Notes under the pieces: generated by a model
What the model was told of the DNA's origin: nothing
Seen by the model: the letters and a program-made list of their open reading frames with translations, nothing else
Databases searched by the model: none
In this document: one piece after another, positions 8,408 to 17,053 of the stretch
Position numbering within the stretch: the first letter of the stretch is position 1
Layout: each line of letters starts with the position of its first letter
From: Methylobacterium mesophilicum SR1.6/6
GTDB taxonomy: Bacteria; Pseudomonadota; Alphaproteobacteria; Rhizobiales; Beijerinckiaceae
Assembly (NCBI RefSeq): GCF_000364445.2
Contig: NZ_CP043538.1
Coordinates: 3,677,447-3,741,446 of the forward strand
Length of the DNA: 64,000 nt
Direction: 5' to 3'
Translations under genes and position numbers: made by a program

Positions 8408-8839
8408 ATGCCTGATCCACGACAGATGCCCGTCCTTGTGGTCGATGACGTACCCATGATCCGAGCGGTGGTCCGCGCCGTGCTCGAACAGGTTGGAATT
8501 AACGACGTTCACGAGGCCGCCGACGGAGCCGCTGCTCTCGCGATGCTGAACGAGCGTGCCTACGGCCTCATCATCTCGGATCTACACATGTTCCCGATGA
8601 CAGGCTTCGAGCTACTCCGCCACGTGCGAGAGGATCGCCGCTTGCGAGAGACGCTGTTCGTGATGATGACCACGAAGGAGCACGCTCACTTCTTCACGAC
8701 AGCGCGGCGAGCGGGCGTGAACGCCTGCCTGGTCAAGCCCTTCATGCCCGCGGTGCTGCGCAAGACGCTTGAGGACCTCTGGCCAGCCAACGGCAGCGGG
8801 CGCACCACGGGTTGCGAGAGCAAGGCATTTCTGCCGTAG
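8408..8839 (+). CDS. Single-domain CheY-like response regulator
   Basis: 143 residues. A receiver domain fills almost the whole protein: acidic pair Asp13-Asp14 (VVDDVP), phospho-acceptor Asp58 (ISDLHM), Thr88-Thr89 and Lys110 (LVKPF). There is no output domain, so it should act by protein-protein contact in chemotaxis or a phosphorelay. CGGAG precedes the ATG. The proline after Lys110 is the conserved KP signature. No kinase gene is adjacent. Confidence 0.92.
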   Translation: MPDPRQMPVLVVDDVPMIRAVVRAVLEQVGINDVHEAADGAAALAMLNERAYGLIISDLHMFPMTGFELLRHVREDRRLRETLFVMMTTKEHAHFFTTARRAGVNACLVKPFMPAVLRKTLEDLWPANGSGRTTGCESKAFLP

Positions 8840-8858
8840 CGTGCTCTCGGCTTCGCGG

Positions 8859-9188
8859 TTATCGGCTCGTTCGCTCGTCTGCTTCAGAAGCGCGACGCCA
8901 ACGCACGCATTTGGCCATTTGGATGCTCTGCGCGAGGCCCCGCTTCTCAAGTTCTTCGAGCGCAGAAGTGATCGTCGATATCGGCTGGCAGGCAGCCAAT
9001 CCCGTACTGGCCAATTTGGGCGACGTTTCTCGGACTTTGAGGCGGGCCCTGTCCCTCACGACCGATGTACTCACGAGTTGCGTATCCAGCACCGACAAGA
9101 GTGCCCGTTCAACATCATTCAGAGGCGGCGGGGCTTCCCAACTTTCAGGCGCTTCATCAGCGACGGTACGCATGTTGATAGCGTGCAT
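8859..9188 (-). CDS. Putative winged-helix small protein
   Basis: 109 residues from ATG 9188, chosen because AGGAGGT sits six bases upstream. After a short polar N-terminus, LNDVERALLSVLDTQLVSTS and TSALEELEKRGLAQSIQMAK give a helix, helix, recognition-helix then basic strand pattern like a winged helix. This is inference from pattern only. It converges with the response-regulator gene 19 bp away. Confidence 0.55.
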   Translation of the reverse strand: MHAINMRTVADEAPESWEAPPPLNDVERALLSVLDTQLVSTSVVRDRARLKVRETSPKLASTGLAACQPISTITSALEELEKRGLAQSIQMAKCVRWRRASEADERTSR

Positions 9189-9748
9189 GGCTCGACCTCC
9201 TTCGACCTCGAACATCGATCCGCCGCCGATGTCGGACCGGGGAAATGTCTGAAACTTGACTGAGTTTCTCAGTCTCTGCGGGCGAAACCGCGCACCCAGG
9301 ACACGTGTGTCCCGGCGCCATCTCGAACGGAGACGGCCGAACGCTGGTCAGATGCCGGGCTTTCCGGTTCCCGCAGGCATCCTGCACCTGAGCCACGCTG
9401 CGTATCGGCCCGGCTGACACGCGGGTGAGATCGGACGCTACACCCGCCACGTGAGCACATCGGGGTTGGGGCGAGCGAGCAGACCGACGGGAGGCAAATG
9501 GCGAAGGCCGAGTGAGCCTCCGGTTTCGCGATGGCGTCCAACAACGGGCTGGCGTGACGAGCCAACCTCCGTTGTTGCTCAGGTTTATGATCCCTGCTGA
9601 TTGACATCATCACCGGAAGGACACCGCACGGGCCCCGGTGGCTGAGCGCCGTGTGCGCCCGCCCGCAATCGCCAAGCGAGAATACGACCGACGAGTTGTT
9701 CATTATTGAATTCCCGGCCCTGGCTCTCGAGCCTATCGAGCGTTTGTC
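9189..9748. other. Long region without a supported gene
   Basis: The end near 9189-9300 should contain the promoter of the minus-strand gene starting at 9188. The other open frames here are short, Arg/Pro/His-rich and mutually overlapping, and none has a ribosome site or a recognisable motif. Confidence 0.35.
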
Positions 9749-9916
9749 TTGGACGAGGGTGGAGCGATACGCTCCGCGATTGTCCTGCAAGCTGAGATCG
9801 ACGATCATGCAAGGGCGATTGCGGCGACGATCACCAACGCTTTCGGTGCCGACCTTTGGGAGCGGGCGCGCTTTCTCGGTAGCGACCCGCCGAGATCATC
9901 GTGTCTGGCCTTCTGA
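9749..9916 (+). pseudogene. Fragment of a small strand-helix protein
   Basis: The frame reads LDEGGAIRSAIVLQAEIDDH, then ARAIAATITNAFGADLWERA and stops at 9914-9916. The arrangement (YRAFVLDEGG, a strand, a helix with many Ala, then ADLWERAR) resembles a family of ~60-residue hypotheticals in Methylobacterium. The frame extends back to about 9706 (ending at TGA) without an ATG or GTG, so the gene has lost its start or uses TTG 9749. It lies upstream of the DUF6894-type gene. Confidence 0.4.
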
Positions 9917-9984
9917 GCCAGTGAACCAATCCACATTAGGAAGGTTGCCGCTCTCAGCGCAGTTGCGACGCTTAGAGGATCACG

Positions 9985-10236
9985 GTGCCCCGTTACTTCT
10001 TCGACATTCACAACGGGGCGTTCCATCCCGACGATGAGGGCACCGAGTGCGCTGACTTCGAGGCCGCTCGGAAGCAGGCGATGGCGTCGCTCCCCGAAGT
10101 GGCCCGCTGGGAGATCCCGAGCGAGGGTGATCGGCAAGCCTTCACCGTGCTGGTTCGCGATGAGGATGGCGTGCCTGTCTACACGGCGACGCTAACCTTC
10201 GCGGGCTTGAGGCTCGCCGGGCCTGCGGCTGTGTGA
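9985..10236 (+). CDS. DUF6894-type small protein
   Basis: 83 residues from GTG 9985. The start MPRYFFDIHNG is the signature of the DUF6894 family, followed by DDEGTECADFEAARKQAMAS and a beta-rich end (FTVLVRDEDGVPVYTATLTF). A paralog lies at 32673-32915 on the other strand. The family is abundant in Methylobacterium and Bradyrhizobium, with no established function. Confidence 0.75.
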   Translation: MPRYFFDIHNGAFHPDDEGTECADFEAARKQAMASLPEVARWEIPSEGDRQAFTVLVRDEDGVPVYTATLTFAGLRLAGPAAV

Positions 10237-10416
10237 CGAGGCTCACGGGCGGCAAAGCTGAGTGCTGTCTGCGGCAAGCCACGTGCCGACGATCGGCAAC
10301 ACTCCCGCCCAAAACAGAGCGACAACGTCATCATCCACAAGCCAGCGTCAGCAGCCCCGTTGGAACCGACGCCGGGTGGTTAATTTAATCTCAGTGAGAA
10401 ATGCGCAGGGGGGCGT

Positions 10417-10626
10417 ATGGGCTTCACGGTCGTGGAAGGCAGGGACGATCACGAGCTAGAAGACGCTGTGCGTCGTGGCGTGGCCGATGGATTGGCTCGA
10501 TTGCTGGGCGTGCCCCGGCATCCGGAAAGTATCCAGACGATCCTCGACCAGAACGCTCGCGCCGAGCAGGCTCATGTCGAGGCTGAGCCCACACGCAAGG
10601 CCATTGGGCGGCAATACCGCCCCTGA
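10417..10626 (+). CDS. Hypothetical protein, 69 aa
   Basis: Begins MGFTVVEGRDDHELEDAVRR. It has an acidic, helical body (GVADGLARLLGVPRHPESIQ) and a polar tail. AGGGGGGCGT lies directly before the ATG and supports the start. No recognised domain. It stands alone upstream of the carbonic anhydrase gene. Confidence 0.5.
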   Translation: MGFTVVEGRDDHELEDAVRRGVADGLARLLGVPRHPESIQTILDQNARAEQAHVEAEPTRKAIGRQYRP

Positions 10627-10842
10627 TTGGCGTCTAACTGCGCGAAAGCTTATCGCACGATCGAGCGGGCGGTCGCACGGCCGCAGCTCGTCCGGCTCAC
10701 GCAGACCCCGTCAGCAGATGGCATCGCCGATCAATGGTCGCATGCAGGTGAGGGATTACGGGCCCGCTTCCAGTCGTCCGAAATGCCACCCGCTCGGCTC
10801 GTGGCTATCAGGGCCCTGCGGGACTGAGGGAGGATCAGCTGC

Positions 10843-11583
10843 ATGCACATCAACTGCGACTGCTGCGTCACGGACAGCTCGGCAAAATTCGGGCGCCGAC
10901 GCCTCCTGCTAGGGGCGGTCGGCGTCTTCGCTGCGACCGCCCTATCGAACACCGTTGCGCGGGCCGCTTCTCCCGTGGCCAAGACCGCTTTGGCACCAGT
11001 TGAAGCCCTCAAGCTCATGAAGGAGGGCAACGAGAACTTTAAGAATGAAGCTCCGTCTCTCTCGGCTAACGGGCGCGAGCGCCGCCTCGAACTCGCTCGC
11101 GGGCAAGCACCGTTCTGCGTCCTCGTCGGATGCTCCGACAGCCGGGTTTCCCCCGAGATCCTGTTCGGGCGCGGGCTTGGCGAACTGTTCATCGTCCGGA
11201 ACGCCGGCAACACGGTCGACACAGCGGCGCTGGGCAGCATCGAATATGCGGTCGGCGTCCTTGGCGTCCCGCTCGTCGTGGTGCTCGGGCACCAGTCCTG
11301 CGGCGCCGTCGCAGCCGCGGTCGACGTGGTGCAAAAGAACGCGACCTTCCCGGGTGTCATTGGCGAGATGGTGCAGCCGATCGTGCCCGCCGTGCTGGAG
11401 GCAAAAAGCCAAGGCGGCGACCTCCTTGAGGCCTCCGTGCGAATGAACGCCCGCCGCGTAGCGAAGCGGCTGACGACCCAGAGCCTCGTGATCAAGGACG
11501 CGCTCGACACGGGAAAAGTCAAAGTCGTGGGAGCGCGTTACGGCCTCTCGGATGGCCACGTCGAGTGGATGGAAGACATCTGA
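10843..11583 (+). CDS. Beta-class carbonic anhydrase, TAT-exported
   Basis: 246 residues. The N-terminus carries a twin-arginine motif (GRRRLLLG, Arg18-Arg20) and a hydrophobic core ending near Ala42, so export by the TAT system is likely. The mature part is a beta-carbonic anhydrase: zinc ligands Cys97, His150 and Cys153, and the Asp99-Arg101 dyad in CSDSR, with HQSCGAV. It interconverts CO2 and bicarbonate, here in the periplasm. GGAGGA lies 8 bases before the ATG. It is a single-gene unit; the domain is complete and of usual length. Confidence 0.93.
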   Translation: MHINCDCCVTDSSAKFGRRRLLLGAVGVFAATALSNTVARAASPVAKTALAPVEALKLMKEGNENFKNEAPSLSANGRERRLELARGQAPFCVLVGCSDSRVSPEILFGRGLGELFIVRNAGNTVDTAALGSIEYAVGVLGVPLVVVLGHQSCGAVAAAVDVVQKNATFPGVIGEMVQPIVPAVLEAKSQGGDLLEASVRMNARRVAKRLTTQSLVIKDALDTGKVKVVGARYGLSDGHVEWMEDI

Positions 11584-11795
11584 AACCCAAGCGAGCTTGG
11601 CCAGACTCGATCAGCAACGAAGTTAGAGGCCGGAATGCAGCCCGTCGGCAAACTCCGGCCTCGCGCACGCCCCGACCGCCGCCGCGGCTGGTGGCGCGGG
11701 ACAGCCGACCCCAAGGTGTAGCGCCACGTCTCCACAGGACCACGTTACAACGTGGTGACGCGATCCCGTTACCAGTTTCCGCGTAGTAGGCTAAG

Positions 11796-11820
11796 GTCCG
11801 ATAAGAAGAGATTATCGGAC
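11796..11820. repeat. 9-7-9 inverted repeat upstream of the recombinase operon
   Basis: Perfect 9-bp arms GTCCGATAA (11796-11804) and TTATCGGAC (11812-11820) are separated by 7 bases. The site ends 14 bp before the ATG at 11834. Arm and spacer lengths fit a tyrosine-recombinase crossover core as well as an operator. Confidence 0.75.
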
Positions 11821-11833
11821 ATCAGAAGTCAGT

Positions 11834-12112
11834 ATGGCATCGACGCTGCCTCGCCTCGCCTTCTCGCACGCCGGGCAGGATTTCATCGTGAAGGCGCGGC
11901 CAGTGGCGGACGGCATCGAGGTGCGTGGCTTCTGGCACGCTCGCTCCAGGGGGCGAACGCGTTTTATCGTCGTCGTGCCGGCTGAGGCCATTGAGAAGGC
12001 CCAGCGGCCCGATTGGGCCGACCCGGTGCAAGCCGCCTTGAAACTCGTGCGAAATCAGATCGTGTCGGCGATCGATGAGGGCGAGCCGCTGGTCGAGGAA
12101 CCTCAGCAGTGA
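11834..12112 (+). CDS. Hypothetical protein coupled to recombinase
   Basis: 92 residues, with a small beta-rich domain (LAFSHAGQDFIVKARPV, GIEVRGFWHARSRG, TRFIVVVP) and a C-terminal helix. The stop overlaps the ATG of the recombinase gene by four bases (ATGA), so the two are translationally coupled. No family is recognised; it could be an accessory or directionality factor, but no sequence feature proves this. Confidence 0.6.
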   Translation: MASTLPRLAFSHAGQDFIVKARPVADGIEVRGFWHARSRGRTRFIVVVPAEAIEKAQRPDWADPVQAALKLVRNQIVSAIDEGEPLVEEPQQ

Positions 12113-12954
12113 GCACCGAAGCCGTCCTCCCCTCACCGACCGGACTGCAGGCCTTCGCCGGCCGGGCGCGCGGGTACGCCGATCAGGCGCGAGCCGAGAA
12201 CACCCGCCGGGCCTACGCCTCGGACGTCCGGGCCTTCGCAACCTGGTGCGACGCGCGGGGCGAGGCCTCCCTGCCGGCCCGCCCCGCCGCCGTGCTGGCG
12301 TACCTGATTGACCACGTGTCCACGTTGAAAGTTGCCGCGTTACAGCGTCGGCTGGCGGCGATCCGCGAGCAGCACGCCGCGGTCGGGCTCGCCCTCGACA
12401 CCTCGTCGGCCGCGTTCCGAGATGCGTGGCGCGGGATCAAGCGGGCGCAGGGTCGACCGGCGGCCAAGACGCGGCCCCTGATGACGGTCGATCTCCGACG
12501 CGCCGTGGCGACTCTGCCCGACACCCTGGCCGGCCGCCGGGACCGGGCGCCGATCCTCGTGGGCTTCGCGGCAGCGCTGCGCCGGTCCGAGCTTGCGGGT
12601 CTGGAAGTCGCCTGCAGGGATGGCCGCGCGTGGGTCGAGGGGCGGCCCGACGACGGCCTCGTGATCCACCTCGCCCGCAGCAAGACCGACCAGCAGGCCG
12701 AGGGCGCCGAGATCGGCGTGCCCTACGGCTCGAACATGGAGACGTGCCCAGTGCGCAGTTATCGCGCGCGGATCAACGCAGCCCGCCTTGAGGAAGGGCC
12801 GGCGTTCCGTCCCATCGACCGATACGGACATATCGGCCTTAAGGCGGTGACGGATCGCGCCGTCGCGCGGATCGTTCAGCGCACAGTCGAGGCCGCCGCA
12901 CTGGCGGAGGGACATTGCGTGACAGCGGGATCACGGGGCAACGTGACGACGTGA
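12109..12954 (+). pseudogene. Tyrosine recombinase, N-terminal and partial catalytic part
   Basis: 281 residues. An N-terminal SAM-like core-binding domain (TRRAYASDVRAFATWCDARG, residues 32-51) is followed by a catalytic domain with the first Arg (AALRRSELAGL, about Arg158) and the beta-hairpin Lys (RSKTDQQ, Lys192). The HxxR box and the nucleophilic Tyr are missing: after about residue 268 the frame enters sequence of an inserted membrane-protein gene and stops. The missing end, with Tyr in VVGYIRR, is found at 13472-13597. The protein as encoded should be inactive. Confidence 0.85.
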
Positions 12955-13442
12955 TCACGTTACAAAATGGCCTTGGAATCGTCCTCGGCAACGTACCGAT
13001 CATCGCGCTAGCACTCGCTGTCGCTCTGCCTTTCTATAAAGGACGCGTGCCTCACGCCGAGCGCATGCTCGCGTGGCTGCTCCTTCTTGGCCTGGGTCTG
13101 CCGATGATCTGGGCGGCCTACTACCACCTGCTCCAGCCAGATATGGCGGCGCGGCTGATCGGCTGGGCACCCAGCCCGTTTCAACGCGAGGTCGGTTTGG
13201 CTGACCTCGCGATGGGAGTGACGGCCTGCGTCGCCAGCACGCAGCCGCTGCCCTTCAAAGCCGCCATCGTCTGGACCTTGGTCATCGCGCTCGGCGGCGA
13301 TGCTGTGGGGCACATCCTGGAGATCCTGCGCACGGACAATCTCGCTCCCGGTAACGCCGGTTCGATCCTGTGGTGGGATATCCTGGCGCCCTTGTACGGA
13401 TTGATCTTGCTCTTCGCTGCCAGCCGGGCTCCAGCACGATGA
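12951..13442 (+). CDS. DUF6790-like integral membrane protein
   Basis: 163 residues from GTG 12951. Four or five hydrophobic helices are visible ([34 protein letters not shown], a central segment, and [15 protein letters not shown]). [16 protein letters not shown] loops and HLLQP recall the DUF6790 family. It sits inside the recombinase gene: its start overlaps the recombinase stop and the recombinase tail resumes 30 bp after its end. Function unknown; it is probably intact cargo. Confidence 0.7.
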   Translation: MITLQNGLGIVLGNVPIIALALAVALPFYKGRVPHAERMLAWLLLLGLGLPMIWAAYYHLLQPDMAARLIGWAPSPFQREVGLADLAMGVTACVASTQPLPFKAAIVWTLVIALGGDAVGHILEILRTDNLAPGNAGSILWWDILAPLYGLILLFAASRAPAR

Positions 13443-13471
13443 TGAAGCAGCTAAGCACGCTCTTCCTTGTG

Positions 13472-13597
13472 GCCGAGCGCGGCGCCGATCTCGCCAGCAT
13501 CATGGACCAGTCCGGCCACCGCGATCTGCGGACGGTCGTCGGGTACATTCGGCGGGCGAACGCCTTCAACGGACACTCAGGGAGCGGGCTTCTGTAG
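13472..13597 (+). pseudogene. Tyrosine recombinase C-terminal fragment (tail 1)
   Basis: The frame [20 protein letters not shown] then [12 protein letters not shown] and [12 protein letters not shown] is the end of a tyrosine recombinase. It contains the final His (SGHRD) and the catalytic Tyr (codon 13544-13546). It matches what is missing from the gene at 12109-12954. Related tails occur on the minus strand at 19559-19675 and 19223-19264. Confidence 0.85.
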
Positions 13598-13742
13598 GCC
13601 ATCTGTCGCCGGTGGCGATTTCAAGCGTTCTCTGAGGCCAGCGCTCTGGCCGCCACAGGGTGCTTCAAGAAACCGATGTGGTCCGTGCCGCTGCCACCTT
13701 CAGTCAGCCAGCAGCGATAGGATGGTGACGGGAGCCAACAGC

Positions 13743-14966
13743 TCAAACAAAGGCCACGTCGAGATGCTGGTCGCTCTTGCTCACGATCTCGCAGAGCCGG
13801 GAAAAGCCATCAGCCTCGATCAGCAATTTGAACCTTTCCGGAACGCCCGCCGTTGTGACGATCTTCAAGCCGGCGCTGTCGTCGGACAGGCTGCGCACCG
13901 TGCAATCGATGGCGGATCGCCCTGCGTTGAACGAGATCTGACCTGACTTGAGCACGCGGCGGCGGATGTTCTGCTGCGCGATGGCGACAGGCTTCCATTC
14001 CATGCACCTGTTTCGACCGTCATCCTTTGCCGAATAGAGCGCCGCATCCGCGTTCTGCAGCAGCATGTCAGGATCGGCGACAGACCCGTTGAGGGCCGCC
14101 ACACCGAAACTCGCTGTAATCCGGATGGGCCTGAGGGGCGTCGGGATGTCGAGGCGCGCAATAGCTCCGCGCAGCTTTTCGGCCACCTGCATCGCGGATG
14201 CCAGTCCTGTATGCGGCAACAGGATAGCGAACTCCTCTCCACCCAGACGCCCGAAGGCGTCAGATTTACGAAGTTCGTCGCGACACACCCCGGCCACCGC
14301 CGACAGTACCCTATCGCCGACGGCGTGTCCGTGCCCATCGTTCACGGACTTGAAGTGATCGAGGTCGAGCATAATGCAGCTGAGTTCGTGCTTATGCCTC
14401 ACAGCGAGCGCGAACGCGCGACTGAACTCATCGCGGAAAGCTCGACGTGAGAGTGCGCCGGTCAGTCCATCCGTCATAGCAAGCACTCGCAATTCGAGTT
14501 CGCTCATGACGATGCGTGCGAGGTCGGAAAGCGTATCCAACTGATCGGCGGGGAACGTGCGCGGCTTCGTATCCATCGCGCAGAGCGTGCCGATGCAATA
14601 CCCCTCCGAGGTACGCAGCGGTGCGCCGGCATAGAACCGGATATGCGGCTCACCCAGAACGAAAGGATTGTCCGCGAACCGCACGTCGGCAAGCGTGTCT
14701 GGCACGATGAGTGGTCGAGCTTCCCGAACAACTATGTCGCAGAGGGCCGGACCCTTGGACATCTCGGAGGCTGAAACCCCCTGGCGTGACTTGAACCACT
14801 GACGGTGACCATCGATCAAGGTGATGGTCGACATGGGAACATCGAACATCCGACGTGTCAGCCGCGTGATGCGGTCGAATGCCTCTTCGGAGGGCGTGTC
14901 GAGGACATCGTAGTAGTCAAGGCTGGCCAGTCGAGCCTGTTCTTGGATCTGGGTCTGAGCCGACAT
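13743..14966 (-). CDS. GAF-GGDEF-PilZ diguanylate cyclase
   Basis: 407 residues. An N-terminal GAF sensor spans ~25-160. The GGDEF domain (~163-325) has an intact active site, GGEEF at 242-246, and an I-site RxxD (Arg233-Asp236) placed five residues earlier, so it should make cyclic di-GMP and be feedback inhibited. A C-terminal PilZ-like domain (335-407) starts RRRVLK and has a SDDSAGL motif that is one residue shorter than the usual DxSxxG. Synthesis and binding of c-di-GMP thus meet in one soluble protein. No signal sequence. Confidence 0.9.
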   Translation of the reverse strand: MSAQTQIQEQARLASLDYYDVLDTPSEEAFDRITRLTRRMFDVPMSTITLIDGHRQWFKSRQGVSASEMSKGPALCDIVVREARPLIVPDTLADVRFADNPFVLGEPHIRFYAGAPLRTSEGYCIGTLCAMDTKPRTFPADQLDTLSDLARIVMSELELRVLAMTDGLTGALSRRAFRDEFSRAFALAVRHKHELSCIMLDLDHFKSVNDGHGHAVGDRVLSAVAGVCRDELRKSDAFGRLGGEEFAILLPHTGLASAMQVAEKLRGAIARLDIPTPLRPIRITASFGVAALNGSVADPDMLLQNADAALYSAKDDGRNRCMEWKPVAIAQQNIRRRVLKSGQISFNAGRSAIDCTVRSLSDDSAGLKIVTTAGVPERFKLLIEADGFSRLCEIVSKSDQHLDVAFV

Positions 14967-15346
14967 GGCACATCCTCGGATGCAAGGGTCAAACCTCTTT
15001 GATGGCGGCTAAAGATTTACGAAATATGACTCTGGACGGAGCTGTTGAAAACTTCTTCAACACATCTCACATCGTGCCATCGATTTGGCCGGGCCACGCG
15101 ACGCGCCGAGTCACCTTCACTGCGCCCCAGCCAAGCCGTGCGGTTGGAGAGCGTATGCCTGCAGGCAGCAGGAGAGTGTGGGCCGGATCCCGTGATGACG
15201 TGGTTCGGCCCTGTGCCGTTCGGCGTTCAAGTCGGAGCGACGAGACTAAGGTAGCACGCATTTATTGATGAGGAGGTGCGGTCGTTACCGAGTATGTCCT
15301 TGAGTTTACAATTAGTAAATAATTTGGAGAGCTTGCACTGCTTTAA

Positions 15347-16207
15347 GAGCGCCTAACAGAACCGTTTGATCTGCTTGAGGGTGATGAGGCTCGCGGCCAG
15401 GGTTGTGAAGGCCTCGTAGATGTCGCCGCGCCGCTCGTAGCGGATGGGCAGGCGGCGGAAGCGGTTGAACCAGGCATGGGTCCGCTCGACGACCCAGCGG
15501 TGACGCCCGAGCCTCTCGCTGCTCTCGATGCCTTTGCGCGCGATCCGCGGCACGATCCCGCGCGCCCGGCACTCCCGGCGTCGTGCTTTGGCATCATAGG
15601 CCTTGTCCGCGTGCAACTTGTCCGGACGATGCCGCGGGCGTCCGCGCCGCCCGTTGCGCAGGGGCGGGATGGCGTCGAGGGTCTGGGCCATCATCACGCT
15701 GTCGTGTCGGTTGGCGCCGCTCAGGCAGAAGCCGAGCGGCGTGCCGCGCGCGTCGGTGACGAGGTGGCGCTTCGTGCCCGGCTTGCCCCGATCCGTCGGG
15801 TTCGGGCCCGTGGCAGAGCCCCTTTTTTGGCCGGGACAGACGCACTGTCCAGGCTCGCGCGGCCCCAATCGATCTCGCCCGCCGCGTGCAGGCGCTCCAG
15901 CAGGATCTGATGCAGCCGCGCCCAGACGCCTGCCGCCTGCCAGTCGCGCAGGCGGCGCCAGCAACTCATCCCGCAGCCGCAGCCCATCTCGGCGGGTAGC
16001 ATCTCCCAGGGCAGGCCAGAGCGCAGCACGAACAGGATGCCGGTCAGCGCCGCACGGTTCTCGAGCGGGCGCCGCCCGCCCTTCGGACGCGGCCGGGGCG
16101 GCGGAAGAAGCGGGGCGATCTCAGTCCACAGATCGTTGGGAAGAAGGGGGCGAGCCATCCCAGCCAACGCCCGACCACACGATCCGTGCCCGTTGTGTTA
16201 GGCGCTC
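15347..16207 (-). mobile_element. Complete IS5-family insertion sequence
   Basis: 861 bp bounded by inverted repeats GAGCGCCTAAC at the left (15347) and GTTAGGCGCTC ending at 16207, with a 3-bp direct target duplication TAA (15344-15346 and 16208-16210). It carries one transposase made from two overlapping frames. The size, repeats, TAA duplication and frameshift organisation fit the IS427/IS1031 side of the IS5 family. It appears intact and may be mobile. Confidence 0.93.
15353..16167 (-). CDS. IS5-family transposase, programmed frameshift
   Basis: Frame 1 starts at 16167 (or ATG 16158) with MARPLLPNDLWTEIAPLLPP and carries WRRLRDWQAAGVW and the first DDE Asp in LDSASV. Frame 2 carries GTPLGFCLSGANRHDS, HADKAYDAKARR and the final catalytic part RWVVERTHAWFNRFRRL, ending RFC-stop. 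The frames overlap at an A6G4 run (complement at 15819-15828), a typical slippage site. Frame 1 alone would lack the later DDE residues. Confidence 0.9.
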
Positions 16208-16589
16208 TAAGACATTCAAGGTGAACAGCGCATCAAGTCGGGCTTCGGACGTGGATGAGCCTTCCTTGTCCAATGCCGCCGCGAACAGTTCGGAGGCGGA
16301 CAGGGCTTTCGCCACGCCTCCTTCAATCGGTGGCAGCATGACGACGCGGCGCCAGAGGCTCGTGGAGGCGTTCCTCGCAGTCACCCGCACGTTCTCGCCC
16401 ATGCCGGGCTGTGCAGTCGCGAGCACGCCGACCCAAGGCCGCATGATCAGTGCGACCGGGGCAGCCAAGCCAATGACATCAATAACGCCTGGCATTCATT
16501 GCGTGCCTCTTCAGTCTCGCTAGGTGGGGCGAGGCCGAAAACAGGCTGAACGCAGTTCCTGAAGATTTCGCCCGGCGTGGCCCAGGCCC

Positions 16590-16739
16590 TCACGAGAGTG
16601 AGCGAACCTCTGCGTCGGCAGGGTCGTCCCACTTCACGCGGCGAGGCCGGAGGCGTCGGGCAGCGGTGGCGGTGCCCATCCCTATCGCCCATCCGACGGC
16701 GACCATGACGACGCAGAGCAGAAAGGCGTGGTCGGGCAT
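16590..16739 (-). CDS. Small single-pass membrane protein
   Basis: 49 residues: MPDHAFLLCVVMVAVGWAIG, then a basic stretch (RRLRPRRVKWDD). One N-terminal helix with a positive cytoplasmic tail. The ATG is 13 bp past the stop of the gene at 16753-16929, suggesting one operon. Unrecognised. Confidence 0.5.
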   Translation of the reverse strand: MPDHAFLLCVVMVAVGWAIGMGTATAARRLRPRRVKWDDPADAEVRSLS

Positions 16740-16752
16740 GTGACTGCCAGCC

Positions 16753-16929
16753 CTAGATGCAGGTCCGGCCGGCGAGGTGACGGCGTGTGGCACGCTGGCG
16801 AGCGCGGGCGTTGTGCAGTCGCCGCATCTGCTCCTGGAGGACCTCATCCTCGTGCGGAGGACGGAGTGTTGTTGCGGTGGGCTGTGAGACGCTCAGGCGA
16901 TCCTCGCGCAGCGGATAGATTGGTTTCAT
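16753..16929 (-). CDS. Small basic protein, 58 aa
   Basis: Starts MKPIYPLREDRLSVSQPTAT and continues EDEVLQEQMRRLHNARARQR to a basic end. A GGGAAGGG ribosome site is present seven bases upstream of the ATG. The composition (charged helix with many Arg) suggests a soluble, possibly nucleic-acid-binding protein. It is the first gene of a likely two-gene operon with the membrane protein at 16590-16739. Confidence 0.5.
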   Translation of the reverse strand: MKPIYPLREDRLSVSQPTATTLRPPHEDEVLQEQMRRLHNARARQRATRRHLAGRTCI

Positions 16930-17053
16930 GGTCGCCCTTCCCCGTAGTACTTACGCAGAAGCTTAACCATTCGTTAACCAATTGCAACCCAGGCGCGAGG
17001 GCTGTTCACCGCCAGCGAATTTAGTTGCGGATCGGAGGGCCGAGGGCCTGACC

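Larger units (their letters stand above)
15227..16495 (-). pseudogene. Hypothetical gene interrupted by the IS5 element
   Basis: Reading from ATG 16495: a short hydrophobic N-terminus (MPGVIDVIGLAAPVALIMRP), then a soluble part with LSASELFAAALDKEGSSTSE. The frame reaches the IS at 16208. Joining across the element at the TAA duplication restores an open frame (FTLNVLKQCKLSKLF, then CYLSLVAPT and stop at 15227). The restored protein is about 135 residues. Function unknown. Confidence 0.7.

Noticed and set aside
12915..13442. Alternative earlier start for the DUF6790-like gene
   Set aside because: The start at 12915 lies in the recombinase frame region and would add a polar segment not like the family; GTG 12951 overlapping the recombinase stop is better.
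15603..16523. 306-codon plus frame across the IS5 element
   Set aside because: It runs across the IS end and is antisense to the transposase; it lacks any family pattern.
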